Counted from the stretch's first letter, positions 11,883 to 21,980 are shown. The stretch is DNA of 64,000 nucleotides from Vulcaniibacterium gelatinicum (GCF_008033445.1 NZ_VNKO01000001.1:186001-250000), one strand, 5' to 3'. Numbers and translations: made by a program. The notes: a model not told the origin generated them from the letters alone.

Positions 11883-13190
11883 ATGCTGAGCGCGCACCCG
11901 TCCGACGCCATCCTGCAGTGGTTGCGCCGCGCGCCGCTGGTGGTCGGCTTCAGCGGCGGGCTCGACTCCACCGTCCTGCTGCACTGGCTGGCCGCCACCA
12001 CCGGCCTGTGCCCGGCCGGCCTGCGCGCGCTGCACGTGCACCACGGCCTGCACCCCGACGCCGAGCGCTGGGCCGCGCACTGCGAGGCGGCCTGCCGCCG
12101 CCTGGGCGTGCCGCTGCGCGTGGTCCGGGTGAGCGTGCCGCGTGACGACGGCGAGGGCCCGGAGGCGGCCGCGCGGCGCGCGCGCCATGCCGCGTTCGAG
12201 GCCGAGCTGGCCGAGGGCGAGGTGCTGGCGCTGGCCCACCACCGCGACGACCAGGCCGAGACCTTCCTGCTGCGTGCGCTGCGCGGCTCGGGCGTGGACG
12301 GCCTGGGCGCGATGCGCGCCTGGCGGCGCTGCGGCCGCGGCTGGTTGTGGCGGCCGCTGCTGGCCACGCCGCGCGCCGAGCTGCTCGCCTACGCCCGCAC
12401 CCACGGGCTCGACTGGCTGGAGGACCCGGCCAATGCCGATACCGCCTTCGACCGCAATTTCCTCCGCCACCGCGTGCTGCCGCTGCTGCGCGAACGCTGG
12501 CCGCATGCGGACGCCGGATTCGCCCGCAGCGCGGCGCTGAGCGCGGAAGCGGCCACGCTGCTCGAGGACGCGGACGCCGCGGCCCTGGCCGCGGCCACCG
12601 CGGACGCACCCGACACCCTGTCGGTACCGGCGCTGTGCGCGTTGCCGCCGGCACGGCGCGCGCGGGTGCTGCGTCGCTGGATCGCCTCGCTGGCGTTGCC
12701 GCCGCTGCCCGCGCGCGGCATCGAACGGATCGAAGAGGATCTGCTCCAGGCGCGGCCCGACGCCGCCGCCAGCTTCGCCTGGGATGGCGCGCGCATCCGC
12801 CGCTGGCGCGCCCTGCTGCATGCCGAGCGGCCGCGCCCGCCGCTGCCCCGCGACTGGGACGCGGCCTGGGACGGCTGCGCCCCGCTGCTGCTGCCCGACG
12901 GCGGCCTGCTGCGCCTGCTGCCCGAGGGCGCCGGCTTCGGATGCACGCTGCGCGCACGCGCGCGCCGCGGCGGCGAACGCATCGTGCTGCCCGGCCGGCG
13001 CCATTCACACGCGCTCAAGCACGTGCTGCAGGAACGCCGCGTGCCGCCGTGGCTGCGCGAACATCTGCCGCTGCTGTGCGCGGACGACGGTACCGTGCTG
13101 GCCGCCGGCGACCTGGTGCTGTCCGCAGCCCTGGTCGAGCGGCTGCGCGGGGCCGGCGCGCGCCTGGCGTGGCGGCCGCGGCCCGATTGA
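11883..13190 (+). CDS. tilS: tRNA(Ile)-lysidine synthase
   Basis: TilS adds lysine to the wobble cytidine of tRNA-Ile(CAU), switching its decoding from AUG to AUA. The N-terminal PP-loop ATP motif SGGLDS is at residues 24-29, [11 protein letters not shown] follows, and the HHRDDQAET motif is intact. C-terminal substrate-binding domains (TilS and TilS_C types) fill the remainder of 435 residues. It is the third gene of the dnaE-accA-tilS run. CACCAT lies six bases before the ATG, in the same position as the -10-like hexamers seen before several other genes here. Confidence 0.96.
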   Translation: MLSAHPSDAILQWLRRAPLVVGFSGGLDSTVLLHWLAATTGLCPAGLRALHVHHGLHPDAERWAAHCEAACRRLGVPLRVVRVSVPRDDGEGPEAAARRARHAAFEAELAEGEVLALAHHRDDQAETFLLRALRGSGVDGLGAMRAWRRCGRGWLWRPLLATPRAELLAYARTHGLDWLEDPANADTAFDRNFLRHRVLPLLRERWPHADAGFARSAALSAEAATLLEDADAAALAAATADAPDTLSVPALCALPPARRARVLRRWIASLALPPLPARGIERIEEDLLQARPDAAASFAWDGARIRRWRALLHAERPRPPLPRDWDAAWDGCAPLLLPDGGLLRLLPEGAGFGCTLRARARRGGERIVLPGRRHSHALKHVLQERRVPPWLREHLPLLCADDGTVLAAGDLVLSAALVERLRGAGARLAWRPRPD

Positions 13191-13221
13191 CCGCCCTTCC
13201 GCCTCGCCCCACACTTCCGCC

Positions 13222-13491
13222 ATGCCGCGCAAATCCGCCACCGACGCCTCCCCGGTCGCCGACTTCGAGCAATCGCTGGAGCAACTCGAGCAGCTGGTCG
13301 AGAAGATGGAACAGGGCCAGATGAGCCTGGAGGAGTCGCTCGCCGCCTACGAGCGCGGCATCGGCCTGTACCGCAAGTGCCAGAGCGCGCTGGAACAGGC
13401 CGAGCTGCGGGTGCGCCTGCTCAGCGATCCCGAACAGCCGGAACGGGCGCAGCCGTTCGACACCGCGCCGCCCGCCGCGCCGGATGCCTGA
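13222..13491 (+). CDS. xseB: exodeoxyribonuclease VII small subunit
   Basis: This 89-residue protein matches XseB, the small subunit that complexes with XseA to degrade single-stranded DNA. The diagnostic core [18 protein letters not shown] followed by [13 protein letters not shown] is present, then a helix and a disordered Pro/Ala tail. It overlaps ispA by 8 bases, the usual neighbour. xseA is not in the window. Confidence 0.95.
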   Translation: MPRKSATDASPVADFEQSLEQLEQLVEKMEQGQMSLEESLAAYERGIGLYRKCQSALEQAELRVRLLSDPEQPERAQPFDTAPPAAPDA

Positions 13492-14365
13492 GACGCCTTT
13501 CGCGGCCTGGCGCGTGCGCGTGGACGCGGCGCTCGACGCGGCCCTGCCCGCCACCGCCGCCCCGCCGGCGCGCCTGCACGCGGCGATGCGCCATGCCGTG
13601 CTGCTCGGCGGCAAGCGCATGCGCCCGCTGCTGGTGTACGCCACCGGCACCGCCTTCGGCGCCGACGAAGCCGTGCTCGATGCCCCGGCCGCCGCAGTCG
13701 AACTGATCCACGCCTACTCGCTGGTGCACGACGACCTGCCGGCAATGGACGACGATGCGCTGCGCCGCGGCCAGCCCACCGTGCACGTGGCCTTCGACGA
13801 GGCCACCGCGATCCTGGCCGGCGACGCGCTGCAGACGCTCGCCTTCGAACTGCTCGCGCATGCGCCGCTCGACGACGCCCGCCGGGTGGCGATGCTGCGC
13901 GAGCTGGCCATGGCCGCCGGCGCGCGCGGCATGTGCGGCGGGCAGGCGCTGGACATGGACGCCACCGGCCGCGGCGGTGCGATCGGCCTGGAGGCGCTGC
14001 AGCGCCTGCATGCGCTCAAGACCGGCGCCCTGCTGCGCGCCGCGGTGCGGCTGGGAGCGATCGCCGCCGACGCCGACGCCGAGGCGCGCCGCCGGCTCGA
14101 TGCCTACGCCGATGCGCTGGGCCTGGCGTTCCAGATCCGCGACGACCTGCTCGACGTCGAGGGCGACAGCGCCACCCTCGGCAAGACCGCCGGCAAGGAC
14201 ACGGTCCAGGCCAAGGCCACCTTCCCCGCCCTGCTCGGCATGGACGGCGCACGTGGACGGCTGGCCGAGCTCGGCGCAAGGATGGGCGAGGCGCTCGCCC
14301 CGTTCGGCGCCCGCGCCGTCCACCTCCACGCCCTGGCCCGTTTGGCGGTACAACGCACCCACTAG
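13484..14365 (+). CDS. ispA: (2E,6E)-farnesyl diphosphate synthase
   Basis: IspA condenses IPP with DMAPP and GPP to give farnesyl diphosphate for undecaprenyl, quinone and haem side chains. The first Asp-rich motif, DDLPAMD, is at residues 83-89 and the second, DDLLD, at 220-224. GGKRMRPLL and the AHAL-type KTGALLRAA region are also present. The length of 293 is normal. It overlaps xseB by 8 bases. The dxs gene that often follows in enterobacteria is absent; a CHASE2 gene comes next after 15 bases. Confidence 0.96.
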   Translation: MPETPFAAWRVRVDAALDAALPATAAPPARLHAAMRHAVLLGGKRMRPLLVYATGTAFGADEAVLDAPAAAVELIHAYSLVHDDLPAMDDDALRRGQPTVHVAFDEATAILAGDALQTLAFELLAHAPLDDARRVAMLRELAMAAGARGMCGGQALDMDATGRGGAIGLEALQRLHALKTGALLRAAVRLGAIAADADAEARRRLDAYADALGLAFQIRDDLLDVEGDSATLGKTAGKDTVQAKATFPALLGMDGARGRLAELGARMGEALAPFGARAVHLHALARLAVQRTH

Positions 14366-14380
14366 CCCGAGGCCGCCGCC

Positions 14381-16201
14381 ATGCGCCCCCGCCTGACGCA
14401 CCGCCTGCTGACCTGGCTCGACCAAGCCCTGACGCAGGCGGGCCAGGCGTTCATGGACGCCTGGGGTCGGCTCGAGCGCGGCTACCGGCGGCCCGCCGCC
14501 CGCCTCGCCCTGCGCCTGCGCTTCGCCTTCTACCCGCTGCTGGCATTGTCCGCGATCGCCTGGCTGGCCTGGGACTACGGCCACGGTCGCAGCCTGGACG
14601 CGGCCGAGGACGCGATCTTCGACCGCGTGATCCACTGGCGCCCGCTGGATCCGCCGGCGCCATCGGGCATCGTGGTGGTCGAGATCGACGACTGCTCGAT
14701 CGACCACTTCCGCGCCAGGGGCGAGGGCGGCTGGCCGTGGAGCCGGCAGCGGCACGCGGATCTGCTCGACGCGCTCGACCGCGCCGGCGTGCGCGCGGTC
14801 GGCTACGACGTGATCTTCGCCGACACCTCGCCAACCGACCCGGCCGGCGACGCGGCGCTGGAGGCCATGGCCGCCGGCGCCGGCGGACGCTTCGTGTTCG
14901 GCTCCTCGCGCATGCCGGAGGATTTCGATGCCGGCTCGCCATTGCGCGCGGCGCAGGCGCCCGGCGCGTTCCCGCTGCATGCCGGCGCCACCCCGCCCGG
15001 CCCGCCGGTGGCGCTGATGCTGCCCTACGGCCAGGCGCTGGCGCGCCACTCGGCGCTGACCAACGTCGCCCGCAACCAGGACGGCGTGCTGCGCGACGTG
15101 CCGCTGCGCGAGGCACTGGGCGACTGGGCGCTGCCCTCCCTGCCGCTGCGGCTGGCGGTGCAGGTCACCGGGCGCGCGCCGCAGAGTTTCCCGGCCTCGG
15201 TGCGGATCAACTGGCGCACCCGTTCGCGCCTGCCCTACGTCAGCGCCGCCGACCTGATCGAAGGCCGCGCCGTGTGCCGCGCGCCGGGCGAGCCGCTGCC
15301 ACCGCTGCGCGGGGCCACCGTGCTGGTCGGCTACACCGCCGCCGGCCTCACCGACACCAAGCCCACGCCGATCGGGCCGGCCACCCCGGGCGTGGAAGTG
15401 CTGGCCGAGGCCGCCGGCGCGCTGATCCACGACAGCGCCATCCGGGTGCCGCCGACCGGCCTGAAGTACCTGCTCGCCGCGCTGCTGGTCGCACTCAGCG
15501 CGTTCGCGTTCTGGCGCGGCGAGCCGCACCAGGACATTGATGCGGTGTTCGTCGCCGGCAACCTGCTGCTGCTCGCTGCCGCCTACGCCGGCCTGAGCTT
15601 CTTCGGCTGGTTCTTCGACATCTTCGCCTGCGTCGGCTTCGTCAGCCTGTGCTTCGGCGTGTGCCGGATGTACGCGGCGGTGCAGCGCGGGCACGCAGTG
15701 GGCAACAACGACTACCGCCCCGAATACGACCCCGACACCCACCCGTGGCTGGTGATGGCGCGGCTGCGCTTCGCCGCCAACCCCGGGGTGGACCCGCGCA
15801 CCGCCACCCTCGCCCGGCGCGAGTACCGGCGCCTGCTGCGGCGGTTCCTGTATGCCGGCAGCCAGGCGGTGATGATCGAGGGCGTGGTCGAGCGCAAGAG
15901 CTGGCTGCACGCGATCCTCGACGACCTGGTGCTGCTGGTCTGGAAGGGCAAGGACGAGCACAGCGCGCGCGCGATCGCCGAAACCGAGCTCGATGCCCTG
16001 CACGCTGCGCTCAACGCGCACGACCAGCGCCTGGACGACGACGGCAAGGTCTATGTCTGCGCGGTCGCGGCCGAGATCGACGACCGCAACGACGACAGCA
16101 CCCGTGGCGAACGCCTGCGCCTGCGCGAGCTGCTCGGCCGCGACCTCAACGCACCGCACGAATGGCCGCTTTCTGGCTCCAATCCGTTGATCCGGAAATG
16201 A
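14381..16201 (+). CDS. CHASE2-domain membrane protein with unassigned C-terminal domain
   Basis: The 606-residue protein has a membrane helix at about 49-66, then a long extracytoplasmic CHASE2-type sensor (about 72-360) with the typical VVVEIDD, WPWSR and VGYDVIFADTSP patterns. Three closely spaced helices follow at about 361-378, 388-407 and 409-430. CHASE2 usually feeds a cyclase, kinase or diguanylate cyclase. The 175-residue cytoplasmic tail (431-606) shows none of their motifs: no GGDEF, no H-box and no cyclase metal site that I can see. It is acidic and Arg-rich and may be a decayed or new output domain. The stop overlaps the next start (ATGA), coupling it to a metalloprotease. Confidence 0.82.
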   Translation: MRPRLTHRLLTWLDQALTQAGQAFMDAWGRLERGYRRPAARLALRLRFAFYPLLALSAIAWLAWDYGHGRSLDAAEDAIFDRVIHWRPLDPPAPSGIVVVEIDDCSIDHFRARGEGGWPWSRQRHADLLDALDRAGVRAVGYDVIFADTSPTDPAGDAALEAMAAGAGGRFVFGSSRMPEDFDAGSPLRAAQAPGAFPLHAGATPPGPPVALMLPYGQALARHSALTNVARNQDGVLRDVPLREALGDWALPSLPLRLAVQVTGRAPQSFPASVRINWRTRSRLPYVSAADLIEGRAVCRAPGEPLPPLRGATVLVGYTAAGLTDTKPTPIGPATPGVEVLAEAAGALIHDSAIRVPPTGLKYLLAALLVALSAFAFWRGEPHQDIDAVFVAGNLLLLAAAYAGLSFFGWFFDIFACVGFVSLCFGVCRMYAAVQRGHAVGNNDYRPEYDPDTHPWLVMARLRFAANPGVDPRTATLARREYRRLLRRFLYAGSQAVMIEGVVERKSWLHAILDDLVLLVWKGKDEHSARAIAETELDALHAALNAHDQRLDDDGKVYVCAVAAEIDDRNDDSTRGERLRLRELLGRDLNAPHEWPLSGSNPLIRK

Positions 16202-17559
16202 ACCCCGCCCGCACATCCACCACCGCCGCCATGCGCCCGACCCGCCTCCTCGCCCTGTCGCTGCTGTCGCTGGCCCTTGCCGCCGCGCTCGCCCTGGCTG
16301 CAACCGCCACCCTCCAGGCCATCGTGCACAAGCCGCAGGCGGCCGTGTACGCCCGGCCCGACTTCGCCGCGCCGGTGGTGGCCACGCTCCAGCGCAATGC
16401 CAAGGTCGCGGTCGCCGGCCAGGAAGGGCTCTGGTTCAGGCTCGCCCTCGACAGTGGCGCCAGCGGCTACGTGCGCGTCACCGAGGTACGCATGGCCGGC
16501 ACCGGCACGGCGCCGCCGGAAACCCTGCGCGTGCTGTTCACCGGCAGGGCCGGCAAGGGCCGGGTGAGCGAGACCGCCGGCGTGCGCGGCCTCGACGAGA
16601 GCGACCTGCGCGGCGCGGCCTTCGACGCCGCCCAGCTGGCGCAGCTGGAGGGCTACCGGGCCACGCCCGAGGCCGCGGCCGCCTACGCCGCGCGGCAGCG
16701 TTGGAGCGCGACGAAGATCGCCTGGGCCGGCGAAACGGTGCCGCGCGGCGGCAAGACCTCCCAGGCCAATGCGCGACTCGGAACCTCGGTGGCGCGCGGG
16801 CTGCTCGGCTCCCTCGGCGGCGGCACGGTGGGCTCGGTGCTCGGCGCCGGCGAGAAGGCGATCCCGAAGTCGGAAGCCGAGCTGACCGGGGAGGAACTGG
16901 CGCTGGGCCCGCTGATCGCCGGCCGCGTGCTCGGCGCGCGCCCGCTGTGGAACGACGCGGCTGCGCAGCGCCGGGTCAACCTGGTCGGCCGCTGGGTCGC
17001 CTCGCAGAGCGCACGCCCGGAGCTGCCGTGGGCCTTCGGCATCGTGGACACGCCGGAGGTCAACGCCTTCGCCGCACCCGGCGGCTACGTGCTGCTCACC
17101 CGCGGCCTGTACGAGCTCATCGCCAGCGACGCGGAACTGGCCGGCGTGCTCGCCCACGAGATCAACCACGTGGTCCAGCGCGACCATTACATGGTGATCC
17201 ACAAGCAGGAGATGGCCGCGGCGGCCAAGGAACTGGTCTCCTCCCAGGTCGCCGGCGGCGCCAGCCTGGGCGAGAGCCTGGCGCGCGCCTACGTCGAGAA
17301 GCACGGCGCGGCCATCATGCTCACCGGCCTGGACCGCGAGGCCGAATACCGCGCCGACGAGATCGCACTGGTCTACCTGGCCCGCGCCGGGATCAACCCG
17401 CTGGCCTACTACGCCGTGCTGCAGAAGATGTCCGCGTTCGGGCCGAAGTCGGCCGGCCTGGCGCAGTTGTACAAGACCCACCCGCCGCTCGACGAACGCC
17501 TGGACCGCATCGACCGCCGCGGCTACGGCGCACTGGAACCGTACACGCGCCGGGACTGA
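16198..17559 (+). CDS. exported M48-family metalloprotease with N-terminal SH3-like domain
   Basis: The ATG at 16198 overlaps the CHASE2 stop by four bases; a second Met at 16231 starts the hydrophobic core of the signal peptide and is an alternative. An SH3b-like domain (about 40-98) follows export. The M48 peptidase domain has zinc motif HEINH at 320-324 and the downstream EYRAD motif (383-387), whose Glu should be the third ligand. A C-terminal THPPLDERL segment is typical of BepA/LoiP-like periplasmic proteases. The 453-residue length allows a complete enzyme. Coupling to the sensor suggests its activity or level is tied to an envelope signal. Substrates are unknown. Confidence 0.88.
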   Translation: MNPARTSTTAAMRPTRLLALSLLSLALAAALALAATATLQAIVHKPQAAVYARPDFAAPVVATLQRNAKVAVAGQEGLWFRLALDSGASGYVRVTEVRMAGTGTAPPETLRVLFTGRAGKGRVSETAGVRGLDESDLRGAAFDAAQLAQLEGYRATPEAAAAYAARQRWSATKIAWAGETVPRGGKTSQANARLGTSVARGLLGSLGGGTVGSVLGAGEKAIPKSEAELTGEELALGPLIAGRVLGARPLWNDAAAQRRVNLVGRWVASQSARPELPWAFGIVDTPEVNAFAAPGGYVLLTRGLYELIASDAELAGVLAHEINHVVQRDHYMVIHKQEMAAAAKELVSSQVAGGASLGESLARAYVEKHGAAIMLTGLDREAEYRADEIALVYLARAGINPLAYYAVLQKMSAFGPKSAGLAQLYKTHPPLDERLDRIDRRGYGALEPYTRRD

Positions 17560-17593
17560 GGGCCCGGACCGCCCCTCGCGTCGCGGCCCCGCC

Positions 17594-17989
17594 TCAGCGG
17601 AACAGGCGGATGCTGATCGGGTAGCGGTAGGGCTGCCCGTCGTAGGCGCGGAACGCCGCGATCAGCGTGCACACCAGCCACACCAGCGCGATCAACAGCC
17701 CCACCGGCACGGTGAAGATCAGGCCGATGCCGAGCGTGACCACGCTCAGCACCACCAGCACCACCGCGTAGATGAACATGCTCAGGTTGAAGTTGAGCGC
17801 TTCCCTGGCGTGCTCGGCCGCGAACGGCGAGTCGTCGCGCTTGATGATCCAGATCGCGAGCGCGCCGACCGCGCCGGCGATGCCCGCGGCCCAGCTCGTG
17901 ACCAGCGCCAGGATCAGCGCCAGCAGGTGCGCGGCCGCCGCCCACTGGCGGTCGCTGAGGGTGGGAGCGGTCTCGTGCGGCGTTTCCAT
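17594..17989 (-). CDS. DUF4870 membrane protein (second of a pair)
   Basis: The 131-residue protein begins with a polar N-terminus and a DRQWAAAAHLLAL motif, followed by about three membrane segments and the LNFNLS motif typical of DUF4870 (Tic20-like) proteins. It ends in a YRYPISIRLFR tail. An AGGAGGTCACG-like ribosome site (GGAGG) lies just before the ATG. It lies downstream of a second DUF4870 gene on the same strand, separated by a hairpin with a T-rich tail. Function is unknown; the family is linked only to small inner-membrane proteins. Confidence 0.85.
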   Translation of the reverse strand: METPHETAPTLSDRQWAAAAHLLALILALVTSWAAGIAGAVGALAIWIIKRDDSPFAAEHAREALNFNLSMFIYAVVLVVLSVVTLGIGLIFTVPVGLLIALVWLVCTLIAAFRAYDGQPYRYPISIRLFR

Positions 17990-18006
17990 CGTGACCTCCG
18001 GGAAGA

Positions 18007-18047
18007 AGAACGGGCCGGCCGACCCATGATGCGGTCGTGCCGGCCCG
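18007..18047 (-). terminator. hairpin plus T-rich tail between the two DUF4870 genes
   Basis: Read on the minus strand, CGGGCCGGC and its complement (arms at 18039-18047 and 18011-18019) form a 9-bp stem. GGTCG/CGACC extends it inward past a one-base bulge. The tail TTCTTCTTCC follows at once, just upstream of the ribosome site of the second gene. This has the form of an intrinsic terminator or attenuator limiting read-through from the first DUF4870 gene into the second. Confidence 0.6.
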
Positions 18048-18074
18048 ATGCAAGTGCACCCTGCGCGCGAGCGC

Positions 18075-18455
18075 TCAGTTGATCAGCCGCAGCGCGAACG
18101 GATAGCGGTAGGCGACGCCCTCGTTGGCCTTGACCGCGGCGATGATGGTCAGGATCAGGGCGGCCACGCCGATCACAAAGAGCAACACGAAGCCGATCAC
18201 CACCACGATCAGGATCATGCTCACGATCGCGGCGATCGCCACGGTGATCTGGAAATTGAGGGCTTCCTTCCCCTGGTCGGCGACGAAGGGCATGGTCTCG
18301 CGCTTGATCAGCCAGACCACCAGCGGGCCGATGATGTTGCCGAACGGAATGACCAGTCCGGCCAGCGCGGCCAGATGGGCGAACATGGCCCACTGCCGTT
18401 CCTCGGCGGATATCCCGCTCGCGGCGCCCCCCGGCGCCGGGTTGATGTCGTTCAT
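18075..18455 (-). CDS. DUF4870 membrane protein (first of a pair)
   Basis: I placed the start at the ATG at 18455, which has GGAG seven bases away and gives 126 residues; the frame is open to 18500 without support. The pattern matches DUF4870: ERQWAMFAHL near the N-terminus, IKRETMPFVADQGKEALNFQ in the loop, then two strongly hydrophobic helices and a YRYPFALRLIN end. The following gene ends in nearly the same YRYP-RL tail, so the two are paralogues. Possible localisation is the inner membrane. No role is known. Confidence 0.86.
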   Translation of the reverse strand: MNDINPAPGGAASGISAEERQWAMFAHLAALAGLVIPFGNIIGPLVVWLIKRETMPFVADQGKEALNFQITVAIAAIVSMILIVVVIGFVLLFVIGVAALILTIIAAVKANEGVAYRYPFALRLIN

Positions 18456-18537
18456 TTCGTGGCTCCCCGCACGATGCGCGCCCCTGCGGCGCGGGTCCAC
18501 TGTCGGCCCCGTGCGCCGGCCGCGTCAAGTCCCCGGG

Positions 18538-19911
18538 TCAGCCCTCCCCGGCCACGGTCATCCGCCCGACCAGGATCGAGCCGGTGCGGATGTGCGAGCG
18601 CCGATCCACGTCGCTGCCCACGGCCTCGATCGCCTCGAACATGGCACGCAGGTTGCCGGCGATGGTGATCCCGTCCACGGGCCCCACGATCGCGCCGTCC
18701 TCGACCCAGAAGCCGGCCGCGCCGCGCGAGTAGTCGCCGGTGACCGGGTTCACGCCCTGGCCCATCAGCTCGGTGACCACCAGGCCGCGGTGCAGGCCGC
18801 GCACGAGCTCGTCGAAGCCGCCCGCGTTCGGGCGCACCTCGAGGTTGGTCACGCCGCCGGCGTTGCCGGTGGTGGCCAGCCCCAGCTTGCGCGCCGAGTA
18901 GCAGCCGAGCACGTAGCGCTGCAGCACCCCGCCCTCGACCAGCGCCGACTCGCGCGTGGCCACGCCGTCGGCGTCGAACGCCGCACTGCGCAGGCCGCGG
19001 CGCAGGAACGGCCGCTCGTGGATCGCGAACCAGTCCGGGAACAGGCGCGCGCCGACGCTGTCGAGCAGGAAGCTGGCCTTGCGGTACAGCGCGCCGCCCG
19101 ACACCGCGCCGAGCAGGTGTCCGACCAGCGAGCGCGCGGCCTCGGCCTCGAACAGCACCGGCACCTGCAGGGTCGGCAGCTGGCGCGGATCCAGCCGCGC
19201 CACCGCGCGCTGCGCGGCGCGGCGGCCGACCGCGACGGCCTCCTCCAGATCCTCCGCCGCCACCGCGGTGGTGTACCAGCCGTCGCGTTGCATCGCCTCG
19301 CCGCGGCCGGCGATCAGCGCGCAGCCGAGCGTGTGCTGGGTGCTGCGCTCGGCGCCGAGGAAGCCGTGCGAGTTCGCGTACACGCTCAACGATTCGCTGC
19401 TGCCGACCGAAGCCCCATCGGAGTTGCCGATGCGCGGATCGGCCTCGCGCCCGGCCTGTTCGCAGGCCAGCGCGAGGTCGATGGCGTGCTCGGGGGTGAG
19501 CGCCCAGGGGTGCCAGGTGTCGAATTCCGGGAAGCGGCCGTCCGGCCCCGGGCGCGCCAGCAGTTCGGGCTCGGCCAGGCCGGCGGCGGGATCCTCCTCG
19601 GTGTGGCGCGCGATCGCGCAGGCCTGCTCGACCGTGGCCTCCAGGCTCTCCGGGCGCAGGTCGGCGGTGCTGGCGCTGCCCTTGCGCTGGCCGAAATAGA
19701 CGGTGACCGCGATGCCGCGGTCGCGGGTGGATTCCAGCGTCTCCACCTGCCCCATGCGCACGCTGGCGCTGAGCCCGTGCTCCTCGGAGCAGGACACCTC
19801 GGCCTGGCTCGCCCCGCGCGCGCGGCAGCGCGCCAGCAGCTCGCGCGCGACCCCGGCCAGCGCCTCCAGGCGCGCCAGGCTGTCGTCATGCAATGGGACC
19901 GGCTGGTTCAA
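18538..19911 (-). CDS. pmbA: metalloprotease PmbA/TldE
   Basis: PmbA forms a heterodimeric protease with TldD and matures some ribosomally made peptides and degrades antitoxins in known cases. The 457-residue product shows the family core: [23 protein letters not shown], then [19 protein letters not shown] and the ITIAGNL end motif. Like other PmbA proteins it lacks a zinc HExxxH motif, which TldD supplies. The best start is TTG at 19911, with AAGGA about nine bases upstream. This start falls on the same base as the first possible start of yjgA on the other strand. A downstream TTG at 19893 is the alternative. Confidence 0.94.
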   Translation of the reverse strand: MNQPVPLHDDSLARLEALAGVARELLARCRARGASQAEVSCSEEHGLSASVRMGQVETLESTRDRGIAVTVYFGQRKGSASTADLRPESLEATVEQACAIARHTEEDPAAGLAEPELLARPGPDGRFPEFDTWHPWALTPEHAIDLALACEQAGREADPRIGNSDGASVGSSESLSVYANSHGFLGAERSTQHTLGCALIAGRGEAMQRDGWYTTAVAAEDLEEAVAVGRRAAQRAVARLDPRQLPTLQVPVLFEAEAARSLVGHLLGAVSGGALYRKASFLLDSVGARLFPDWFAIHERPFLRRGLRSAAFDADGVATRESALVEGGVLQRYVLGCYSARKLGLATTGNAGGVTNLEVRPNAGGFDELVRGLHRGLVVTELMGQGVNPVTGDYSRGAAGFWVEDGAIVGPVDGITIAGNLRAMFEAIEAVGSDVDRRSHIRTGSILVGRMTVAGEG

Positions 19912-20462
19912 TGGCTTATCCTTTCCGCATGCGCGGACGCGACCCCGACACCGGCGAATACTACAGCCCGAGCCGCAGCCAGCAGCGCCGCGAGGCGCTG
20001 GAAGTGCTGGCGCTGGGCGAGACGCTGGCCACGCTCAGCGACGCCGAGCTGGCGCGCCTGCCGGTGCCCGAGGCGCTGCTGCCGCACATCCGCGAGGCGC
20101 GGCGGATCACTTCGCACATCGCCCGCAAGCGCCAGCTCGCCTACCTGGCCAAGCAGCTGCGGCGCGAGGACGAGGACACCCTGCACGCGATCCGCGACGC
20201 GCTCGACCTCCACGGCGAGGCCGCGCGCCGCGAGGCCGCCGCGCTGCACCGCGCCGAGGCCTGGCGCGAACGCCTGCTCACCGACGGCGACGCAGCCCTG
20301 GCCGCCCTGCTCGCCGAGCATCCGCACGCCGACCGCCAGCACCTGCGCCAGCTGGTCCGCAACGCGCTCGACGAACGCCGCCGCAACAAGCCTCCGCACG
20401 CCTTCCGCGAACTGTTCCGCGCCTTGCGGGCGCTGCTGGACGCGTCCTCGCCGGAGGACTGA
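19911..20462 (+). CDS. yjgA: ribosome biogenesis factor YjgA/DarP (DUF615)
   Basis: This 183-residue, very charged helical protein matches the DUF615 family (YjgA, renamed DarP), which binds late 50S assembly intermediates. The SRSQQRRE N-terminal motif, [21 protein letters not shown], the [14 protein letters not shown] segment and the [10 protein letters not shown] end are diagnostic. Either ATG 19911 or ATG 19929 (MRGRD) may be the true start; the second fits family members better and leaves a short gap to the divergent pmbA. The yjgA-pmbA divergent pairing is conserved from E. coli. Confidence 0.94.
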   Translation: MAYPFRMRGRDPDTGEYYSPSRSQQRREALEVLALGETLATLSDAELARLPVPEALLPHIREARRITSHIARKRQLAYLAKQLRREDEDTLHAIRDALDLHGEAARREAAALHRAEAWRERLLTDGDAALAALLAEHPHADRQHLRQLVRNALDERRRNKPPHAFRELFRALRALLDASSPED

Positions 20463-20482
20463 CCCGGCGCGCCCGGCATCGC

Positions 20483-21925
20483 TCAGGCGCGGGTGCCGCC
20501 GACGGTGAGCTGGTCGATCAGCAGCGAGGGCTGGCCGACGCCGACGGGGACGCTCTGGCCGTCCTTGCCGCAGATGCCCACGCCCTCGTCCAGGGCGAGG
20601 TCGTGGCCGACCATCTTCACCCGCTGCATGGTCTCCGGGCCGTTGCCGATCAGGGTCGCGCCCTTCACCGGCGCGGTGATGCGGCCGTCCTCGATCAGGT
20701 AGGCCTCGGTCGCGGAGAACACGTACTTGCCGCTGGTGATGTCCACCTGGCCGCCGCCGAAGTTGACCGCGTACAGGCCGCGCCTGACCGAGCGGATCAT
20801 CTCCTCCGGGTCGTGCGGGCCGGCGAGCATGTAGGTGTTGGTCATGCGCGGCATGGTCAGGTGCGCGAACGACTCGCGGCGGCCGTTGCCCGTCGGCGCC
20901 ATGCCCATCAGGCGGGCGTTGAGCGTGTCCTGCATGTAGCCGACCAGCACGCCGTCCTCGATCAGCGTGGTGCACTGCGTGGGCGTGCCTTCGTCGTCCA
21001 CGTTGAGCGAGCCGCGACGGCCCGGCAGGGTGCCGTCGTCCACGATGGTCACGCCCGGCGCGGCCACGCGCTGGCCGATGCGGCCGGCGTAGGTGCTGGT
21101 GCCCTTGCGGTTGAAATCGCCTTCCAGGCCGTGGCCGACCGCCTCGTGCAGCAGCACACCCGGCCAGCCGCTGCCCAGCACCACCGGCATCACGCCGGCG
21201 GGCGCGTCCACCGCCTCCAGGTTCACCAGCGCCTGGCGCAGCGCCTCGCGCGCCCAGGCCTCGGGGCGCCCGCCCTCGAGCAGCTCGGCGTAGCCATGGC
21301 GCCCGCCGCCGCCGGCATAGCCGGATTCGCGGCGGCCGTGCTGCTCCACGATCACCTGCACGTTGAAGCGCACCAGCGGCCGCACGTCCGCGGCCAGCAC
21401 GCCGTCACTGCGCGCCACCAGCACCGTGTCCACGCCGCCGGTCAGGCTCACGATCACCTGGCGCACGCGCGGATCGGCGGCGCGCAACAGGCGGTCGATG
21501 CGGCGCAGGGCCTCCACCTTGGTTTCGTTCGGCAGCGCGTCCACCGGGTCGTGCGGCCGGTACAGCTCGCGGCCCGCGTGCCGGGCCAGCGCGTGCGGCG
21601 AGCGCACGCCGCCTTCGCGGGCGATCGCGCGCGCCGAGGCCGCGGCCGACAGCAGCGCCTCGGAGTTGATCTCGTCGGAATAGGCGAAGCCGGTCTTCTC
21701 GCCGCTGATCGCGCGCACGCCCACGCCCTGCTCGATCGCGTGCGCGCCTTCCTTGACGATGCCGTCCTCCATGGTCCAGCTCTCGCGCCGGGAGTGCTGG
21801 AAATACAGGTCGCCGAAGTCGATGCCCGGCCCGAGCAGCGCGCCGAACGCGCGTTCGAGGCGGCCGGTGTCGAGGCCGGCGGGCAGCAGCAGGCGGGATT
21901 CGGCGAGTGACAGGGCCTGGCTCAT
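20483..21925 (-). CDS. tldD: metalloprotease TldD
   Basis: TldD is the catalytic half of the TldD/TldE protease. The 480-residue product contains the zinc-binding HEAVGHG motif (His260, Glu261, His265), the [16 protein letters not shown] region and the [12 protein letters not shown] segment. It lies downstream of yhdP, the same order as in E. coli. It converges on yjgA with 20 bases between the stops. With pmbA only about 0.6 kb away, both subunits are encoded in one neighbourhood here, whereas they are far apart in E. coli. Confidence 0.97.
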   Translation of the reverse strand: MSQALSLAESRLLLPAGLDTGRLERAFGALLGPGIDFGDLYFQHSRRESWTMEDGIVKEGAHAIEQGVGVRAISGEKTGFAYSDEINSEALLSAAASARAIAREGGVRSPHALARHAGRELYRPHDPVDALPNETKVEALRRIDRLLRAADPRVRQVIVSLTGGVDTVLVARSDGVLAADVRPLVRFNVQVIVEQHGRRESGYAGGGGRHGYAELLEGGRPEAWAREALRQALVNLEAVDAPAGVMPVVLGSGWPGVLLHEAVGHGLEGDFNRKGTSTYAGRIGQRVAAPGVTIVDDGTLPGRRGSLNVDDEGTPTQCTTLIEDGVLVGYMQDTLNARLMGMAPTGNGRRESFAHLTMPRMTNTYMLAGPHDPEEMIRSVRRGLYAVNFGGGQVDITSGKYVFSATEAYLIEDGRITAPVKGATLIGNGPETMQRVKMVGHDLALDEGVGICGKDGQSVPVGVGQPSLLIDQLTVGGTRA

Positions 21926-21980
21926 GGACGGGGCGGGAAATCCGGCGGGGAAAGGAGAGATTGTGGCCGATCGCCGCGGA

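Noticed and set aside
14366-14380. Missing dxs gene downstream of ispA as evidence of a deletion
   Set aside because: dxs is separate from ispA in many gammaproteobacteria; absence here is not informative.
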